NCBI GenBank assembly: GCA_009746045.1
Contig: RPFO01000312.1
Coordinates: forward strand, 1,412,823 to 1,476,822
Origin: Mesostigma viride
Taxonomy: Eukaryota; Streptophyta; Mesostigmatophyceae; Mesostigmatales; Mesostigmataceae
Direction: 5' to 3'
Length of the DNA: 64,000 bases
Below are positions 45,001 through 56,600 of the stretch, piece after piece; the first letter of the stretch is position 1, and each line of letters begins with the position of its first letter. The translations under genes and the position numbers were made by a program. The notes beneath the pieces were generated by a model. The model had not been told where the DNA came from. It ran no database searches and saw only the letters and a list, made by a program, of their open reading frames with translations.

Positions 45001-48000
45001 TAACAAGTGACCATGTTCCCCGGATGATCCCAGAAGGGTTGCTCGCTGCCATGTAGGCACAGGCACGAACCTTGCTTACGCACCCCACACCACTGCAGCA
45101 CACACACATACACACTCACACACTCACAAAAGACTCGCCACGGCCGGTATGGAGCACAGGACACACAAAACTTCCGTTAAAACACCATGGGCATGTTCAC
45201 ATGCCGCATCCACACCATGTGCAACCCACCTGGTGCTTCCAAGCCAGGGGCATTCATTCATTAACTAATTAATTCATTAATCCATAATTACTCACAACAC
45301 GCGTGGGCATCGACCTTGTGCATCCACGTTACTGACACACACCGGGTGCTTCCACACTATGGGCACCCACCTCACGCTTCCACGCCCACCTCATGCTTCC
45401 ACGCCCACCTCACGCTTCCACGCCCACCTCATGCGTCCACGCCCACCTCACGCTTCCACGCCCACCTCACGCTTCCACGCCCACCTCACGCTTCCACGCC
45501 CACCTCAAGCTTCCACGCCCACCTCAAGCTTCCACGCCCACCTCAAGCTTCCACGCCCACCTCACGCTTCCACGCCCACCTCACGCTTCCACGCCCACCT
45601 CACGCTTCCACGCCCACCTCATGCTTCCACGCCCACCTCATGCGTCCACGCCCACCTCAAGCTTCCACGCCCACCTCACGCTTCCACGCCCACCTCATGC
45701 GTCCACGCCCACCTCGTGCGTCCACGCCCACCTCATGCTTCCACGCCCACCTCACGCTTCCACGCCCACCTCACGCTTCCACGCCCACCTCAAGCTTCCA
45801 CGCCCACCTCACGCGTCCACGCCCACCTCATGCGTCCACGCCCACCTCACGCTTCCACGCCCACCTCAAGCTTCCACGCCCACCTCACGCTTCCACGCCC
45901 ACCTCATGCTTCCACGCCCACCTCACGCTTCCACGCCCACCTCACGCTTCCACGCCCACCTCATGCTTCCACGCCCACCTCATGCTTCCACGCCCACCTC
46001 ACGCTTCCACGCCCACCTCACGCTTCCACGCCCACCTCAAGCTTCCACGCCCACCTCACGCGTCCACGCCCACCTCATGCGTCCACGCCCACCTCACGCT
46101 TCCACGCCCACCTCATGCTTCCACGCCCACCTCACGCTTCCACGCCCACCTCACGCTTCCACCCCCCCCTCATGCGTCCACGCCCACCTCATGCTTCCAC
46201 GCCCACCTCACGCTTCCACGCCCACCTCAAGCTTCCACGCCCACCTCATGCTTCCACGCCCACCTCATGCGTCCACGCCCACCTCAAGCTTCCACGCCCA
46301 CCTCATGCTTCCACGCCCACCTCATGCGTCCACGCCCACCTCATGCTTCCACGCCCACCTCATGCGTCCACGCCCACCTCATGCTTCCACGCCCACCTCA
46401 CGCTTCCACGCCCACCTCACGCTTCCACGCCCACCTCATGCTTCCACGCCCACCTCACGCTTCCACGCCCACCTCACGCTTCCACGCCCACCTCATGCTT
46501 CCACGCCCACCTCACGCTTCCACGCCCACCTCACGCTTCCACGCCCACCTCATGCGTCCACGCCCACCTCATGCTTCCACGCCCACCTTATGCTTCCATG
46601 TCATGGGCCGATCGCTCTCCGGCAGGGGCGTGGCGTGCTGGAAGGGTACGTGCGCCAGCATCGCGTGGGCCTCCTCCGCCATGAGCATCTCCTCGGGCGG
46701 GACATTGTGGATGTGGCCGGCGCCGATGTCGGACTGGGCGATGGCCTGCCCGTGACGGTTTCCAGCATAATAATCAAGGGAATGATGGCATGGGTAATAC
46801 TGAGGAGGAGGGGCAGGTTGGTTTAGAAGCAATGGGTTTATGCCACCGATATGCCACCGCATATCTTTCAAGGGGAAAAAAAGGAGTTATTTCATAATCA
46901 AGTCGATAAAATATTGATTGGGAAATGACCTGCAAGCCATGGTTGCGAGCTGAGGAGTATCTGCACGAGTGGGCAGGTTGGTTCAGAACCGACTATGCAG
47001 CCGCCGTTCATGGTGGAGGGAGAGATTGCCTGCCAGCAGTTGTTTGAATAGCGGTCATGAGCACCGGCAGGCATGGCAGGAATAAGGAGATCTTAACCGT
47101 GGTCATCGCCACAGCAGGCATCGGCAAGTGCTTGCAAGCAGCGGCCACTGATGACCACCAAGATCAGGTTTGGAGACGGTAAAAGTTCAGCCGATCCAAA
47201 TGCAATTAGGGATCAAGGCAGGGGCCAGCATAACTCATGCCTATCACTCCATCCACGCAGGAAGGGCCAGCAAAACTACTGCCTACCGCTTCACCGACGC
47301 AGGCATGAGCAAAATCTGCAAAAACGGCTGGATTTCTAGTTGCTGGCGTTCACATGCCAGCATTTCTCAGGCTCTCTGCCTCACCTGGCAGATGTCCGTC
47401 AGGGTGGAGAATCCATCATCCACCGCGACCAGGTACGACAGGTCCTCAGGCGGGCGGGCGGCCAGGGTCGCCACGTAGGACGCCAGGTCATCCAGGTGGA
47501 TGGTCGGAAGGATGTTGTGGCCCTCTCCGAAACGGGGGACGCCACGGGAGGGGTCTTCCCCCGCCATCAGCGCCGCCTGGGGCATGTAAGAGGGTTGTAG
47601 CATGTACGAGGGGTGCAGCATGTACGAGGGGTACAGCATGCAAAAAGGGTACAGCATATTAAAGAGGTTAACCCTAAGAGGGGTGGCAGGTGGTCACATC
47701 GGAGAGTCGAGAGGGGGCGATCCGCACGGAACGAGGACAAGGAAGGAGACAACCGGATGGCGTAAAAACTTGGTGGGACAGCGAGCCAAGGAGCCATGAC
47801 GGGCAGACGCTGAGGCATGGGGACACCGATAGCTTTGGGAAGAGGGACACCCGATCGCTTGGGGGCATGGGGACACCGATAGCTTTGGGAAGAGGGACAC
47901 CCGATCGCTTGGGGGCATGGGGACACCGATAGCTTTGGGAAGAGGGACACCCGATCGCTTGGGGGCATGGGGACACCGATAGCTTTGGGAAGAGGGACAC

Positions 48001-51000
48001 CCGATCGCTTGGGGGCATGGGGACACCGATAGCTTTGGGAAGAGGGACACCCGATCGCTTGGGGGCATGGGGACACCGATAGCTTTGGGAAGAGGGACAC
48101 CCGATCGCTTGGGGGCATGGGGACACCGATAGCTTTGGGAAGAGGGACACCCGATCGCTTGGGGGCATGGGGACACCGATAGCTTTGGGAAGAGGGACAC
48201 CCGATCGCTTGGGGGCATGGGGACACCGATAGCTTTGGGAAGAGGGACACCCGATCGCTTGGGGGCATGGGGACACCGATAGCTTTGGGAAGAGGGACAC
48301 CCGATCGCTTGGGGGCATGGGGACACCGATAGCTTTGGGAAGAGGGACACCCGATCGCTTGGGGGCATGGGGACACCGATAGCTTTGGGAAGAGGGACAC
48401 CCGATCGCTTGGGGCATGGGGACACCGATAGCTTTGGGAAGAGGGACACCCGATCGCTTGGGGGCATGGGGACACCGATAGCTTTGGGAAGAGGGACACC
48501 CGATCGCTTGGGGCATGGGGACACCGATAGCTTTGGGAAGAGGGACACCCGATCGCTTGGGGGCATGGGGACACCGATAGCTTTGGGAAGAGGGACACCC
48601 GATCGCTTGGGGGCATGGGGACACCGATAGCTTTGGGAAGAGGGACACCCGATCGCTTGGGGGCATGGGGACACCGATAGCTTTGGGAAGAGGGACACCC
48701 GATCGCTTGGGGGCATGGGGACACCGATAGCTTTGGGAAGAGGGACACCCGATCGCTTGGGGGCATGGGGACACCGATAGCTTTGGGAAGAGGGACACCC
48801 GATCGCTTGGGGGCATGGGGACACCGATAGCTGTGCGAAAAGGACAAGACACGGACAGCGAGCCAGCAAGAAAGGATGACGGGCGGGCAAGGCAGCACCA
48901 AAGAGAAGGAATACCGTCACATGCGGGCAAAAACTGTTGTGTTTACCTGCACCCGTCACGTGCGGGCAAAAACTGTTGTGTTTACCTGCACCCGTCACAT
49001 GCGGGCAAAACCTGTTGTGTTTACCTGCACCCGAAGGTACCCCTGTGTAGTTATGCTTATCTCGCTATTCGTTTTCCTCTATAATCACCCAGGTATCTCT
49101 ATGTAACTATGCTTATCTCGCTACTCATCTACCTAAATCACACCCCCAGACACCTTTGTGTGACTATGCTTGTGTCGCTATCTGTTTACGTCTATCATAC
49201 CCCAAGGTACCCCTAAGTGACTGCGTCTATTGCATTGTTCATTTATCTCTGTCAGAACCCCAGCGGCCTGCTCCTGCTGCTCTCGATTACCCGCACATGG
49301 GCAGGTGCACAGCCACAACCGTGACCATGCACCAGTAAAGGATGCATACCTATGTGCATGCCGTAGATTTGAATAAGACTTGTTTGATACACCTACATAC
49401 TACCGATTACCCCATATTGTACACGGATGGAATGCAGGCACACGTCACAAGTGGGCGGCATACCATGAACATCCGCCGGAAGAAGCTCTCCCCCCGCCCG
49501 TACGCATGCCCCGCGCACACCACGTAAGTAAGCAGGCCGCCACCCCCGCCCCCACCCCCATTACTGCCACCCCCAGCCCCGCTGGATTCCTGCCGCTGCT
49601 GGCGCCCGGCCCGCACGAGCGTCCTCTCTGCCTCCAGGGTGACGTAGGCCCCAGGGTGGCCCTGCCGCACTGCCTCGTCGCGCTCGCTCAACACGCCAGT
49701 CCCCCGGAGGGTGCCATCCTTGGTCACGTGGGGGGGGGCCGAGGGGACCTGCTTGGGGAGTGACAGTATTTCCGTGCCGTGCCGTGCCATGCCATGCCAT
49801 GCCACGCCATGCCATGCCATGCCATGCCATGCCATGCCATGCCGTACAATGAGGGACACGTGATAAGAATGAGGTGGCTTCGTCTGCATTTCTCATAATA
49901 AGGACACATGATAAGAATGAGGTGGCTTCGTCTGCATTTCTCATAATAAGGGGATGCTTGTTCTTGCAAACGCGCCACGCTTGTTCCTGCAAACGCCCCA
50001 CGCTTGTTCTTGCAAACGCGCCACGCTTGTTCTTGCAAACACCCCACGCTTGTTCTTGCAAACGCGCCACGCTTGTTCTTGCTAACGCGCAATGCTTGTT
50101 CTTGCTAACACGCCATGGGTGTGCCTTGTTAATAAGAACGCACGTCAGCCCTGGGTTCGCGCTACTGTGGTTAGGTCGTGACATGAATTAGAGAACAGTG
50201 CGGCCAGGGGGCATGGCGGCATGCACACAAACATATAGTAGCGCTCTGAGCAAGAACAGCTTCGAACCGCCTCTGCTGTGAGGGACACCGCAACGCACCT
50301 CCGTTGCGGCATGCACGCACCTCTGCCGTCAGGGACCACGTCGCCGGGGACGTGAGAGCGATGAGCACGCGGGGGGTTGGCCCTTCCCCCTCCCCCACCC
50401 CCGCATCCGTCAACGGGCCGCTCATCTCTGCGATCGAACCAGCACAAAGCGACGGCATGCATGCAGACAGAGTGAGTTTAGGGTTTAGGGTGTACGGTGT
50501 AGGGTGTAAGGCCTAGGTCTTAGGTCCATTAGATCATGCATGCAGATGTGGTGGGTGTGGCACGGGGGTAAGCGCGAATGGGGGGCGCTCATCTGCAGGC
50601 ACACAGTGCGTGCAAGGCCACGCCATGCGCAACGCCACACCGTGCGCAAGCAGAGCTGTGTGCCAAAATTGTTAGCAAAGAGGACACTGTAACGAGGGCA
50701 GCCATGATTCGGCGATCCCAGCTAGCTGTGATTTGTGTGCCACCGCCTGTCACTCTGACGTACTAGTATGACTCGTACGACCTACCATGCATGACGAGTA
50801 TATCACCCCCCATGCATGAATAATCCCATACATTACCCACCCTACGCCGCTGTGAGTAATGCCACCCACCGTGCATGGCGCGGGTGACGAGCGCCTACTT
50901 GCCCGTGACTACTATCCCCCGCCGTGCCGAACTCATCCCCTATCGGTGTGCATAGTGCCACCCACCGCTCCCCATTCGGCATGCGTAGTGCCATCCACCG

Positions 51001-52747
51001 CTCCCCTAATTGTATGCGTAGTGCCACCCACCCTGCATGGCGCGGGTGACAAGCGCCTCGTTGCCTGGCAGGTAGAACACGCCCACGTGACAGCTGGCGC
51101 ACTCCCGCAGCACCGCCGGGTCCACGCTGCCCGGCACCGTCTGGGGAGTGGGGGACGGGATGATGGGCGGATGGCAGGTTTAGGTTGGGTGCACAAGGTG
51201 TGTGTGTGTTTACAGCCATGGGTGACCGGCGGAGAGGTATGTGTGTGTGTGCAGGCGTGCAGGAAGAGTAGGTAGGTAAATAGATGAAGGGCAGAGAGGC
51301 GGGAGTTAATTAGCTAACGAGCTATACTAGTAGGTAGGTAAGTATGTGGCAGGCATAGAGGGGGGTGGGGTAACATTGAAGTAAACACGAGAGATGGGGA
51401 TGAATGTGTGCGCGGGTAATGCCGTAGGGTGCACACTGTGGGCGGGTGTGTAACCGAGTAACTAATGACACAGAATGGTAACACAGGGGAATCTATTCAT
51501 AGATGATGGGGCTGGTAGCCACAAGACGGCAGGGAGGGGGGACATCTGCCAGGTACGTGTTGCATTGTACATGAAAGGGGTGCAAGCTGCGCAGACATCC
51601 GTAGGTGAAAGTCATTACTTCTTTGGTCATACTAGTAAATGAGAATAATCGTTTACTATCTACCTGTTCTGTCTGGACTCTGTAGTGTGCTTATCTGGAT
51701 CAGGACAAATTAAAGATTAGCGCACGAGATTCCCATCATGGTATATACTTCAGATGATCTAGCAAAAGCATGAGATTTTGTAGTTAAAAAACCTGAGTGC
51801 TTAACTACAAAATTATTAGTATTCAACTTAAAACAATCTCATTCGCAGATATCTTTCCTCACGGGTGAAAAGCTGGATAAAATTCGGGTAGTAGTTTCTC
51901 AGAAGTGTGACTGATCTGCTGCATCAATGGACGAAATAGCATTCTTATCTTTTTCGAGGGGCTCCGAAGAGCATATCCATAAGGGAAAAACAAGATGTCG
52001 TAAGGGAGACATGACACGGATGCTTCCACCGCCGAGCAGGTCACTATAACAAGTCAGCATGTCACTGTACGCACGGGTTGCCTTGCGATCCGCGATGGCC
52101 AGGCACACCAAGCTCGCTAGAGATGACACCAAGGATGGGAAGGGGCTGACTTCGAATAAATTTTTGAAATGGTTGCAGCGTTACTATTTTAGTATAGCTG
52201 GCAGATTTCCCACAAGCGAATGTGCTGATAGCAGGCACCTTTCCCACCCTAGCTAACAACAGCTTAAATTTATAAGTTTGGCTCGACCCTTGGAAACTGT
52301 TCCATACCATAGGGATCTGGGCTGTTAATGAGCAAACATGGAATCAGAGAGAAAGTTAGTTTTGTCTGGTCTGGAGCAATTTGTAATGATGAGATTGAAG
52401 GCAATCTCAAAGCCCGTACAACAAGCTACCTTGACGAGTGGAGTGGCACAACAGACTGCAAAGGGGGATCCAGGCCAGAGGAGTCAAGGGTGAGGAAAGG
52501 TTATCGCAAATCCTTTATATTTCTTAACGGTACACAGTATAAGCTATGTGTGCACGTGGAATGATGGGCGTCTATCGGGGGCATCTCTGTGGGCACCGTT
52601 CCTCACCTGGAAGTGGTTGGAAAGACATCCAGGGGAGGCGTCACTTGACGTTGTAAAAGCACCACTGACATCGTAATTCAAAGAATTAAGCGCCTCCGCA
52701 ATAGGCCGCTGTAAATAACCATCGCAACCGTACACAAAGGCCTTCAT
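36078..52747 (-). CDS. AK7: AK7-like (adenylate kinase 7) ciliary protein with degenerate P-loop, 13 exons
   Basis: Phase-consistent minus exons: 52747-52607, 51140-51032, 50427-50321, 49748-49464, 47576-47385, 46745-46587, 44919-44737, 43773-43563, 42455-42267, 41630-41170, 38559-38491, 37495-37337 and 36191-36078, about 792 residues (human AK7 is 723). The N-domain is the Rossmann-like part of AK7: [72 protein letters not shown] and [15 protein letters not shown]. The adenylate kinase region follows (about 345-470), ending [19 protein letters not shown]. The C-terminus is a Dpy-30 motif ([20 protein letters not shown], then FLAEFL). AK7 proteins act in motile cilia. The Walker A region reads AGQTLESQ (359-366), lacking the GxPGxGKS lysine, and LDGFPRT is altered to LVGYPET, so kinase activity is unlikely. 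An extra exon between the first two is possible. Confidence 0.85.
37509..37741. repeat. GGGCA pentanucleotide array forming an intron's pyrimidine tract
   Basis: About 46 units of GGGCA. On minus this is (TGCCC)n ending 14 bases before the acceptor of the Dpy-30 exon (37495), so the array lies where the polypyrimidine tract should be. Open frames in all phases are artefacts. Confidence 0.95.
37872..38196. mobile_element. Diverged copy of MITE family 1
   Basis: It begins CAGTCATCCCCGCGTTAAG after TA and ends in AGGGATGAATG before TA. The inner segment GAAGTCCGTCAGAGGAGG and GGGCTGCTAGCCTAATTCT is shared with 19371-20262. It lies in the AK7-like intron between exons 11 and 12. Confidence 0.75.
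38800..39180. repeat. 48-bp minisatellite, about 8 copies
   Basis: The unit contains AGGGCCTCGCGAGGCAACCC, with the palindrome CCTCGCGAGG, then TTTTCCGTACTTGTTACAGG. As 48 is a multiple of three, a repetitive minus frame is open. It is intronic to the AK7-like gene. Confidence 0.9.
39285..40135. repeat. GATACAGCGGCAGTGAC repeats, two clusters
   Basis: Units around GATACAGCGGCAGTGAC followed by GAACAATGGCACTACAA or GTCCGATGGTATAT occur at 39285-39360 and again at 39940-40135 (about six units of 37 bp). The clusters are separated by 580 bases that include two GCGCCAGCCGxCAGGC strings near 39560-39640. Confidence 0.8.
40411..41170. repeat. 92-bp tandem repeat carrying copies of an exon end
   Basis: CTGCAGCTCTGCCTC or close variants recur about every 92 bases from 40411 to 41055. 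The same string is the last coding segment of exon 10 (GAGGCNGAGCTGCAG on minus, ending at 41170). Two or more copies keep a GTGAG right after it. Units in the middle (40595-40871) also share ATAACTTATCC and GTCTATTTCCT. Confidence 0.75.
42470..43370. other. AK7-like intron 8 sequence
   Basis: Unique intronic sequence between exons 8 and 9 of the AK7-like gene. A short A/T/G-rich patch with TAATAATAGTGAATAC lies near 42602. No other feature is supported. Confidence 0.3.
43371..43541. repeat. CCCCTC/CCTTCC pyrimidine microsatellite
   Basis: CCCCTC units change to CCCCTT units at the right end. It lies 20 bases downstream (on minus) of the exon 8 donor. Confidence 0.95.
45366..46587. repeat. 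19-bp minisatellite, about 64 copies, with a splice-donor-like core
   Basis: The unit is CACCTCACGCTTCCACGCC with substitutions at three positions (CAC/CAT/CAA/CGT then GCT/GCG). Since 19 is not a multiple of three, all three plus frames stay open for over 400 codons; these are artefacts. On minus each unit reads AGGTGGGCGTGG, that is AG|GTGGGC, a donor-like sequence. The inferred donor of AK7 exon 6 (AAG|gtgggc at 46587/46586) is the first such unit. Confidence 0.95.
47812..48833. repeat. 50-bp minisatellite, about 20 nearly identical copies
   Basis: Each 50-bp unit is itself two related 25-mers: GGGACACCGATAGCTTTGGG-type and GGGACACCCGATCGCTTGGG-type. Two units are 49 bp through loss of one G (near 48411 and 48511). 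High identity indicates recent expansion. It is intronic to the AK7-like gene. Confidence 0.95.
48917..49230. repeat. 39-bp triplicate followed by a diverged ~57-bp repeat
   Basis: CACATGCGGGCAAAAACTG with TTGTGTTTACCTGCACCCG is repeated three times (48917-49033). Then AACTATGCTTATCTCGCTA-like segments recur four times to 49230 with much divergence. Confidence 0.8.
49770..50115. repeat. ATGCC array, 48-bp duplicate and 23-bp repeat
   Basis: ATGCC units lie at 49782-49842. GATAAGAATGAGGTGGCTTC is duplicated at about 49862 and 49910. From about 49962 to 50115 GCTTGTTCTTGCAAACGC(G/C)CCAC recurs about seven times. All are in intron 3 of the AK7-like gene. Confidence 0.85.
50475..50525. repeat. 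Degenerate telomere-like tract
   Basis: GTTTAGGGTTTAGGGTGTACGG and following GTAGGGTGTAAGG resemble a decayed TTTAGGG repeat. It is very short and could be chance. Confidence 0.35.
51150..52606. other. AK7-like intron 1
   Basis: It separates the first two recognised exons. The right half (51600-52600) is AT-rich and resembles unique intergenic DNA. A short additional exon could hide here, since the N-domain seems slightly short between them. A frame near 51900-52130 on minus gave no family match. Confidence 0.35.
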
Positions 52748-53627
52748 GGTGACTAGGATAATTTATGATGCTTATAAAGGTAGATGCATCAACGCTCCAA
52801 CCTCGCCCGCGCTTTCTTCATGGGTATGCTGATGATCATGTAGACGTAGATTTTTCGTTAGAGTCTGGCATATTATGCTGCTAACGGAGCTGCTTACTAA
52901 CGCATAATTCCGCCATGCCTTGTGTTCGATGAATTATTTATTATGATGGGCCTACTCTGGTGGTAAAAATAACGAAAGCAGGGAGAGCGGGCAGAATTAG
53001 TCTGGTAGATCGACTTCTGCAGGTTGACAACAGCTGCTGCCAAACAGGTCACACACACTCACAAGTCGTACTACTGCCTTATCAGGATAGTAAAGTTAAC
53101 TACAAGATTGTTTTTGATACGCTGATACGCTTGAATACGTATAAGGTTGCAGGTGCCAGAAAAACTAGTATAGAGCGAAAGTTGAAGGGTTGCGACGCGC
53201 AGGCACCTCGTGTCCATAGCTACCGGAGGTAGCAGTCTTTTATGACGCGAACCTTTTCAATCATAAATGTCCATGTTAGCAGCAGAGGCGCGCAGAATAC
53301 TTCCATTTCCATTCCTGCACTCTTAGTGCATTAGGTGTCCCAGCAGACCGTGCTTTCTTACCAACCGTGGTACATTAGTGGTAACTAAAAGGTGCCATAA
53401 CGTGTCATTGGAATTGTGGTTTACTTGACGACATTTCCGTTCACCACTTCAGGCAGGGACGACTTGAACCGGCAGTTAGTTTGCGTGCAATGCAGGCACG
53501 TTAATGCTGAGCTAGTTGGTCAGGCGAGCAAGGCCAGTCTGCATTCTATCCGAAGCGAGTAATCTCTCAGGCTATCGAAAAGCTTGGTGAATTTCTGCTG
53601 ACGGCAGCGGTCTAAAAGGCAGACACG
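52748..53627. promoter_or_regulatory. Divergent intergenic region of the AK7-like and WW-like genes
   Basis: The ATG of the minus AK7-like gene (52747) and the ATG of the plus secreted-protein gene (53628) face away from each other across 880 bases. The region is AT-rich near 52750-53100. A bidirectional promoter is inferred from layout only. A tRNA-like string at 53456-53520 was examined and rejected. Confidence 0.4.
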
Positions 53628-56600
53628 ATGCAGACACATTCTCGCTCTACGTTCCTCCTGTTCGCGTGGTTGTGCTGCGGGATACTTGCATTGAGCAGCG
53701 GCCGAGAGGAGATCTCGTCGAATGACCCCGCAGACGCCGCCAGGGCTGCAGCTAACGGTAAGCCAACCTCATTGCTGCCACTATGTTGTGCGCTGCCGCG
53801 CGCTAGTACACGCGGCATGTGGAAGGCAAAGTAATTTATAGTTCGCAATGTACATCATTCAACAGAAGAACCGTCTCGAAACCATCTCAATTGCTGCAAT
53901 GTACGATGACATGCGCACCTAAAAATACCTCATAAGCCCAATTATGCACGCGCTTCTACCTCCTTCACTGCCATTTTTTTTTGTGCAGACGTGGGCGGCC
54001 TTGTCCGTGACCTGGAAGTTGTCTACTGCAGCGACGCCTCGTGGAAGTGTGAACCAATTGAAGGTGCGGTGCAATGCCTGTTTCCTCTGCAGCCCGGTGG
54101 CGGGTTTTAGAGGTTGCAGTAAAATATACCAAACATAATTGACTTGTCCTTGCGAACTACACCAGGGCCATAACAGCCCTATCAAGGTCCTATACCAACG
54201 AGCCCTGCTCTTCACCATAAATGACTTTTGCATATCCACCTGCGCCTTTGGTGCAAAAGGCATCAGTATATGTATGAGGTTGCCTATCTGCGGTTGTTCA
54301 CTTATATTTCTTACTCTTGGGATGCCAGTATTGATGACGCAACCAAGGCATCTCTGACATTGCGAGGTCCTGCACCATGGGCTCGCCATCCTGCCTCACT
54401 ATTCTGCACGTTACCGACTCATTTGCAAGCGAATTCGAGGCCACCAGCCATGCACACCACCGGCCGTTATTCAGCGAGCCACTTTAGTGAGGGATAACCT
54501 AGGCAGTCAAGTTACTCGACATGCAGCCGAGCCTGGTGTGCAGCATGCCAGCGCACAGGCGTGCACACCCACACCCTGTACCCACAACCTTAACCCACGC
54601 ACACGAGCATACGCGTGCTGCTGCTCAGCATCGCGTGACGTTTGTTCGTTTTGGTTCAACGCTAGTACACCGTATTTATCTAGTGGGATGCTAGCTCTGG
54701 TTCAACGCTAGTACACCGTGCTTATCTAGTGGAAGACTAGCTCCGGTTCAACGCTAGTACACCGTGCTTATCTATGGAAGACTAGCTCTGGTTCAACGCT
54801 AGTACACCGTATTTATCTAGTGGAAGACTAGCTCTGGTTCAACGCTGGTACACCGTAATTATCTAGTGGAAGACTAGCCCTGGTTCAACGCTAGTACACC
54901 GTGCTTATCTAGTGGAAGACTAGCTCAGGTTCAACGCTAGTACACCGTATTTATCTAGTGGGATGCTAGCTCTGGTTCAACGCTAGTACACCGTGCTTAT
55001 CTAGTGGGAGACCAGCTCTGGTTCAACGCTAGTACACCGTGCTTATCTAGTGGAAGACCAGCTCTGGTTCAACGCTAGTACACCGTGCTTATCTAGTGGA
55101 AGACTAGCTCTGGTTCAACGCTAGTACACCGTGCTTATCTAGTGGGATGCTAGCTCTGGTTCAACGCTAGTACACCGTATTTATCTAGTGGAAGACTAGC
55201 TCAGGTTCAACGCTGGTACACCGTCTTTATCTAGTGGAAGACCAGCTCTGGTTCAACGCTAGTACACCGTATTTATCTAGTGGGATGCTAGCTCTGGTTG
55301 AACGCTAGTACACCGTATTTATCTAGTGGGATGCTAGCTCTGGTTCAACGCTAGTACACCGTGCTTATCTAGTGGAAGACCAGCTCTGGTTCAACGCTAG
55401 TACACCGTATTTATCTAGTGGAAGACTAGCTCTGGTTCAACGCTAGTACACCGTAATTATCTAGTGGAAGACTAGCTCTGGTTCAACGCTAGTACACCGT
55501 ATTTATCTAGTGGAAGACTAGCTCTGGTTCAACGCTAGTACACCGTGCTTATCTAGTGGAAGACTAGCTCTGGTTCAACGCTAGTACAGCGTATTTATCT
55601 AGCGGAAGACTAGACTAGCGATACCGCATAGCCATGGAAGCTCCTGCTACCACGCCAGAGGAAGCTGACCCCAATCGTGGAAGCTCCTGCCACTACTATG
55701 GTCACTATATTCGGAACAACCTGCTTGCCCGGCTGCTTAGGGTGTAGGCCTCTGGTTGCTTCTCGATTGGCCCGATTGTGCTACTCGATTGTGCACGTGC
55801 ATGCCCACACCTGATTGCCCAGTGGTCTGCTCCTCGCTAACCTCTGCGCGCGTATCTCTGCATCCTTCCCCGCCCCCTTTTCGCTGCCCCCGCCACGCTG
55901 CCCCCCGTGTTCCCACCCCTCTCACGGGACTCAGTCTACATGTAAATTAACTAATGCTGGCCCCTGTGTTCCCACCCCTGTATCCCAGCCCTTCCCAGCC
56001 CTTCTGGTGCCCGTGGGCCCCATGGTTCTGCCATCTCTTTTCTGCCCCTTGTGTTTGCCCTTGGGTTTTGCTCTTCACCCCCCCTTGTGTTTGCTCCTCG
56101 CCCCCTTGTTTTGCCCTCTATGTTTTGTGCCTTTGTCCTGCCCCCTTGCTCTGCCCCTCGTTTCCCCCTGTTGCGCCTTCTTGCTTGGGGTACCTCTCCC
56201 TCCTTACCCCTCCCTCCTTGCCCCTCCCTCCTTACCCCTCTCTCCTTACCCCTCCCTCCTTACCCCTCCCTCCTTGCCCCTCCCTTCTTACCCCTCTCTC
56301 CTTAACCCTCCCTCCTTCCCAGTCGCGCTGGCGGACCCAAAGAAGTATCGGCTGGAGCGCGGCACCAACAAGGGCGGGTGGCAGCAGTGGCGCTTGCCAG
56401 GGTCCCACGCGCTGCACTTCTACCACAACAAGAAGACAGGTGTCGCGCGCTGGGACAACCCTGCCACCGGGTACATTGACAGGTGTGTGGGCGGCCCGTG
56501 TATAAATATACTCGCAGGCTCGAGCTACGATGCATGGTCCCGATTCTCCAGATATCTGGCCTGCGCTGGATGTCTCCGTGATACCATGGTCACTATCAAT

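Noticed and set aside
45366-46600. Plus-strand frames of over 400 codons in all three phases (Pro/His/Ser-rich)
   Set aside because: They arise because a 19-bp stop-free repeat opens every frame. A phase-consistent exon of the AK7-like gene lies on the opposite strand at the edge.
47567-48998. Minus-strand frames of over 400 codons through the 50-bp repeat
   Set aside because: Same cause: a stop-free tandem repeat inside an intron, with no independent coding signal.
53456-53520. tRNA-Ala-like sequence on minus (A-box TAGCTCAG, loop with TGC, B-box-like GGTTCAAGTCG)
   Set aside because: The T-stem and anticodon stem have several mismatches and the acceptor arms do not pair, so at most it is a decayed tRNA-derived fragment.
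54651-55613. CRISPR-like regular repeat array
   Set aside because: Units are contiguous with no unique spacers, and the setting is a eukaryotic intron.
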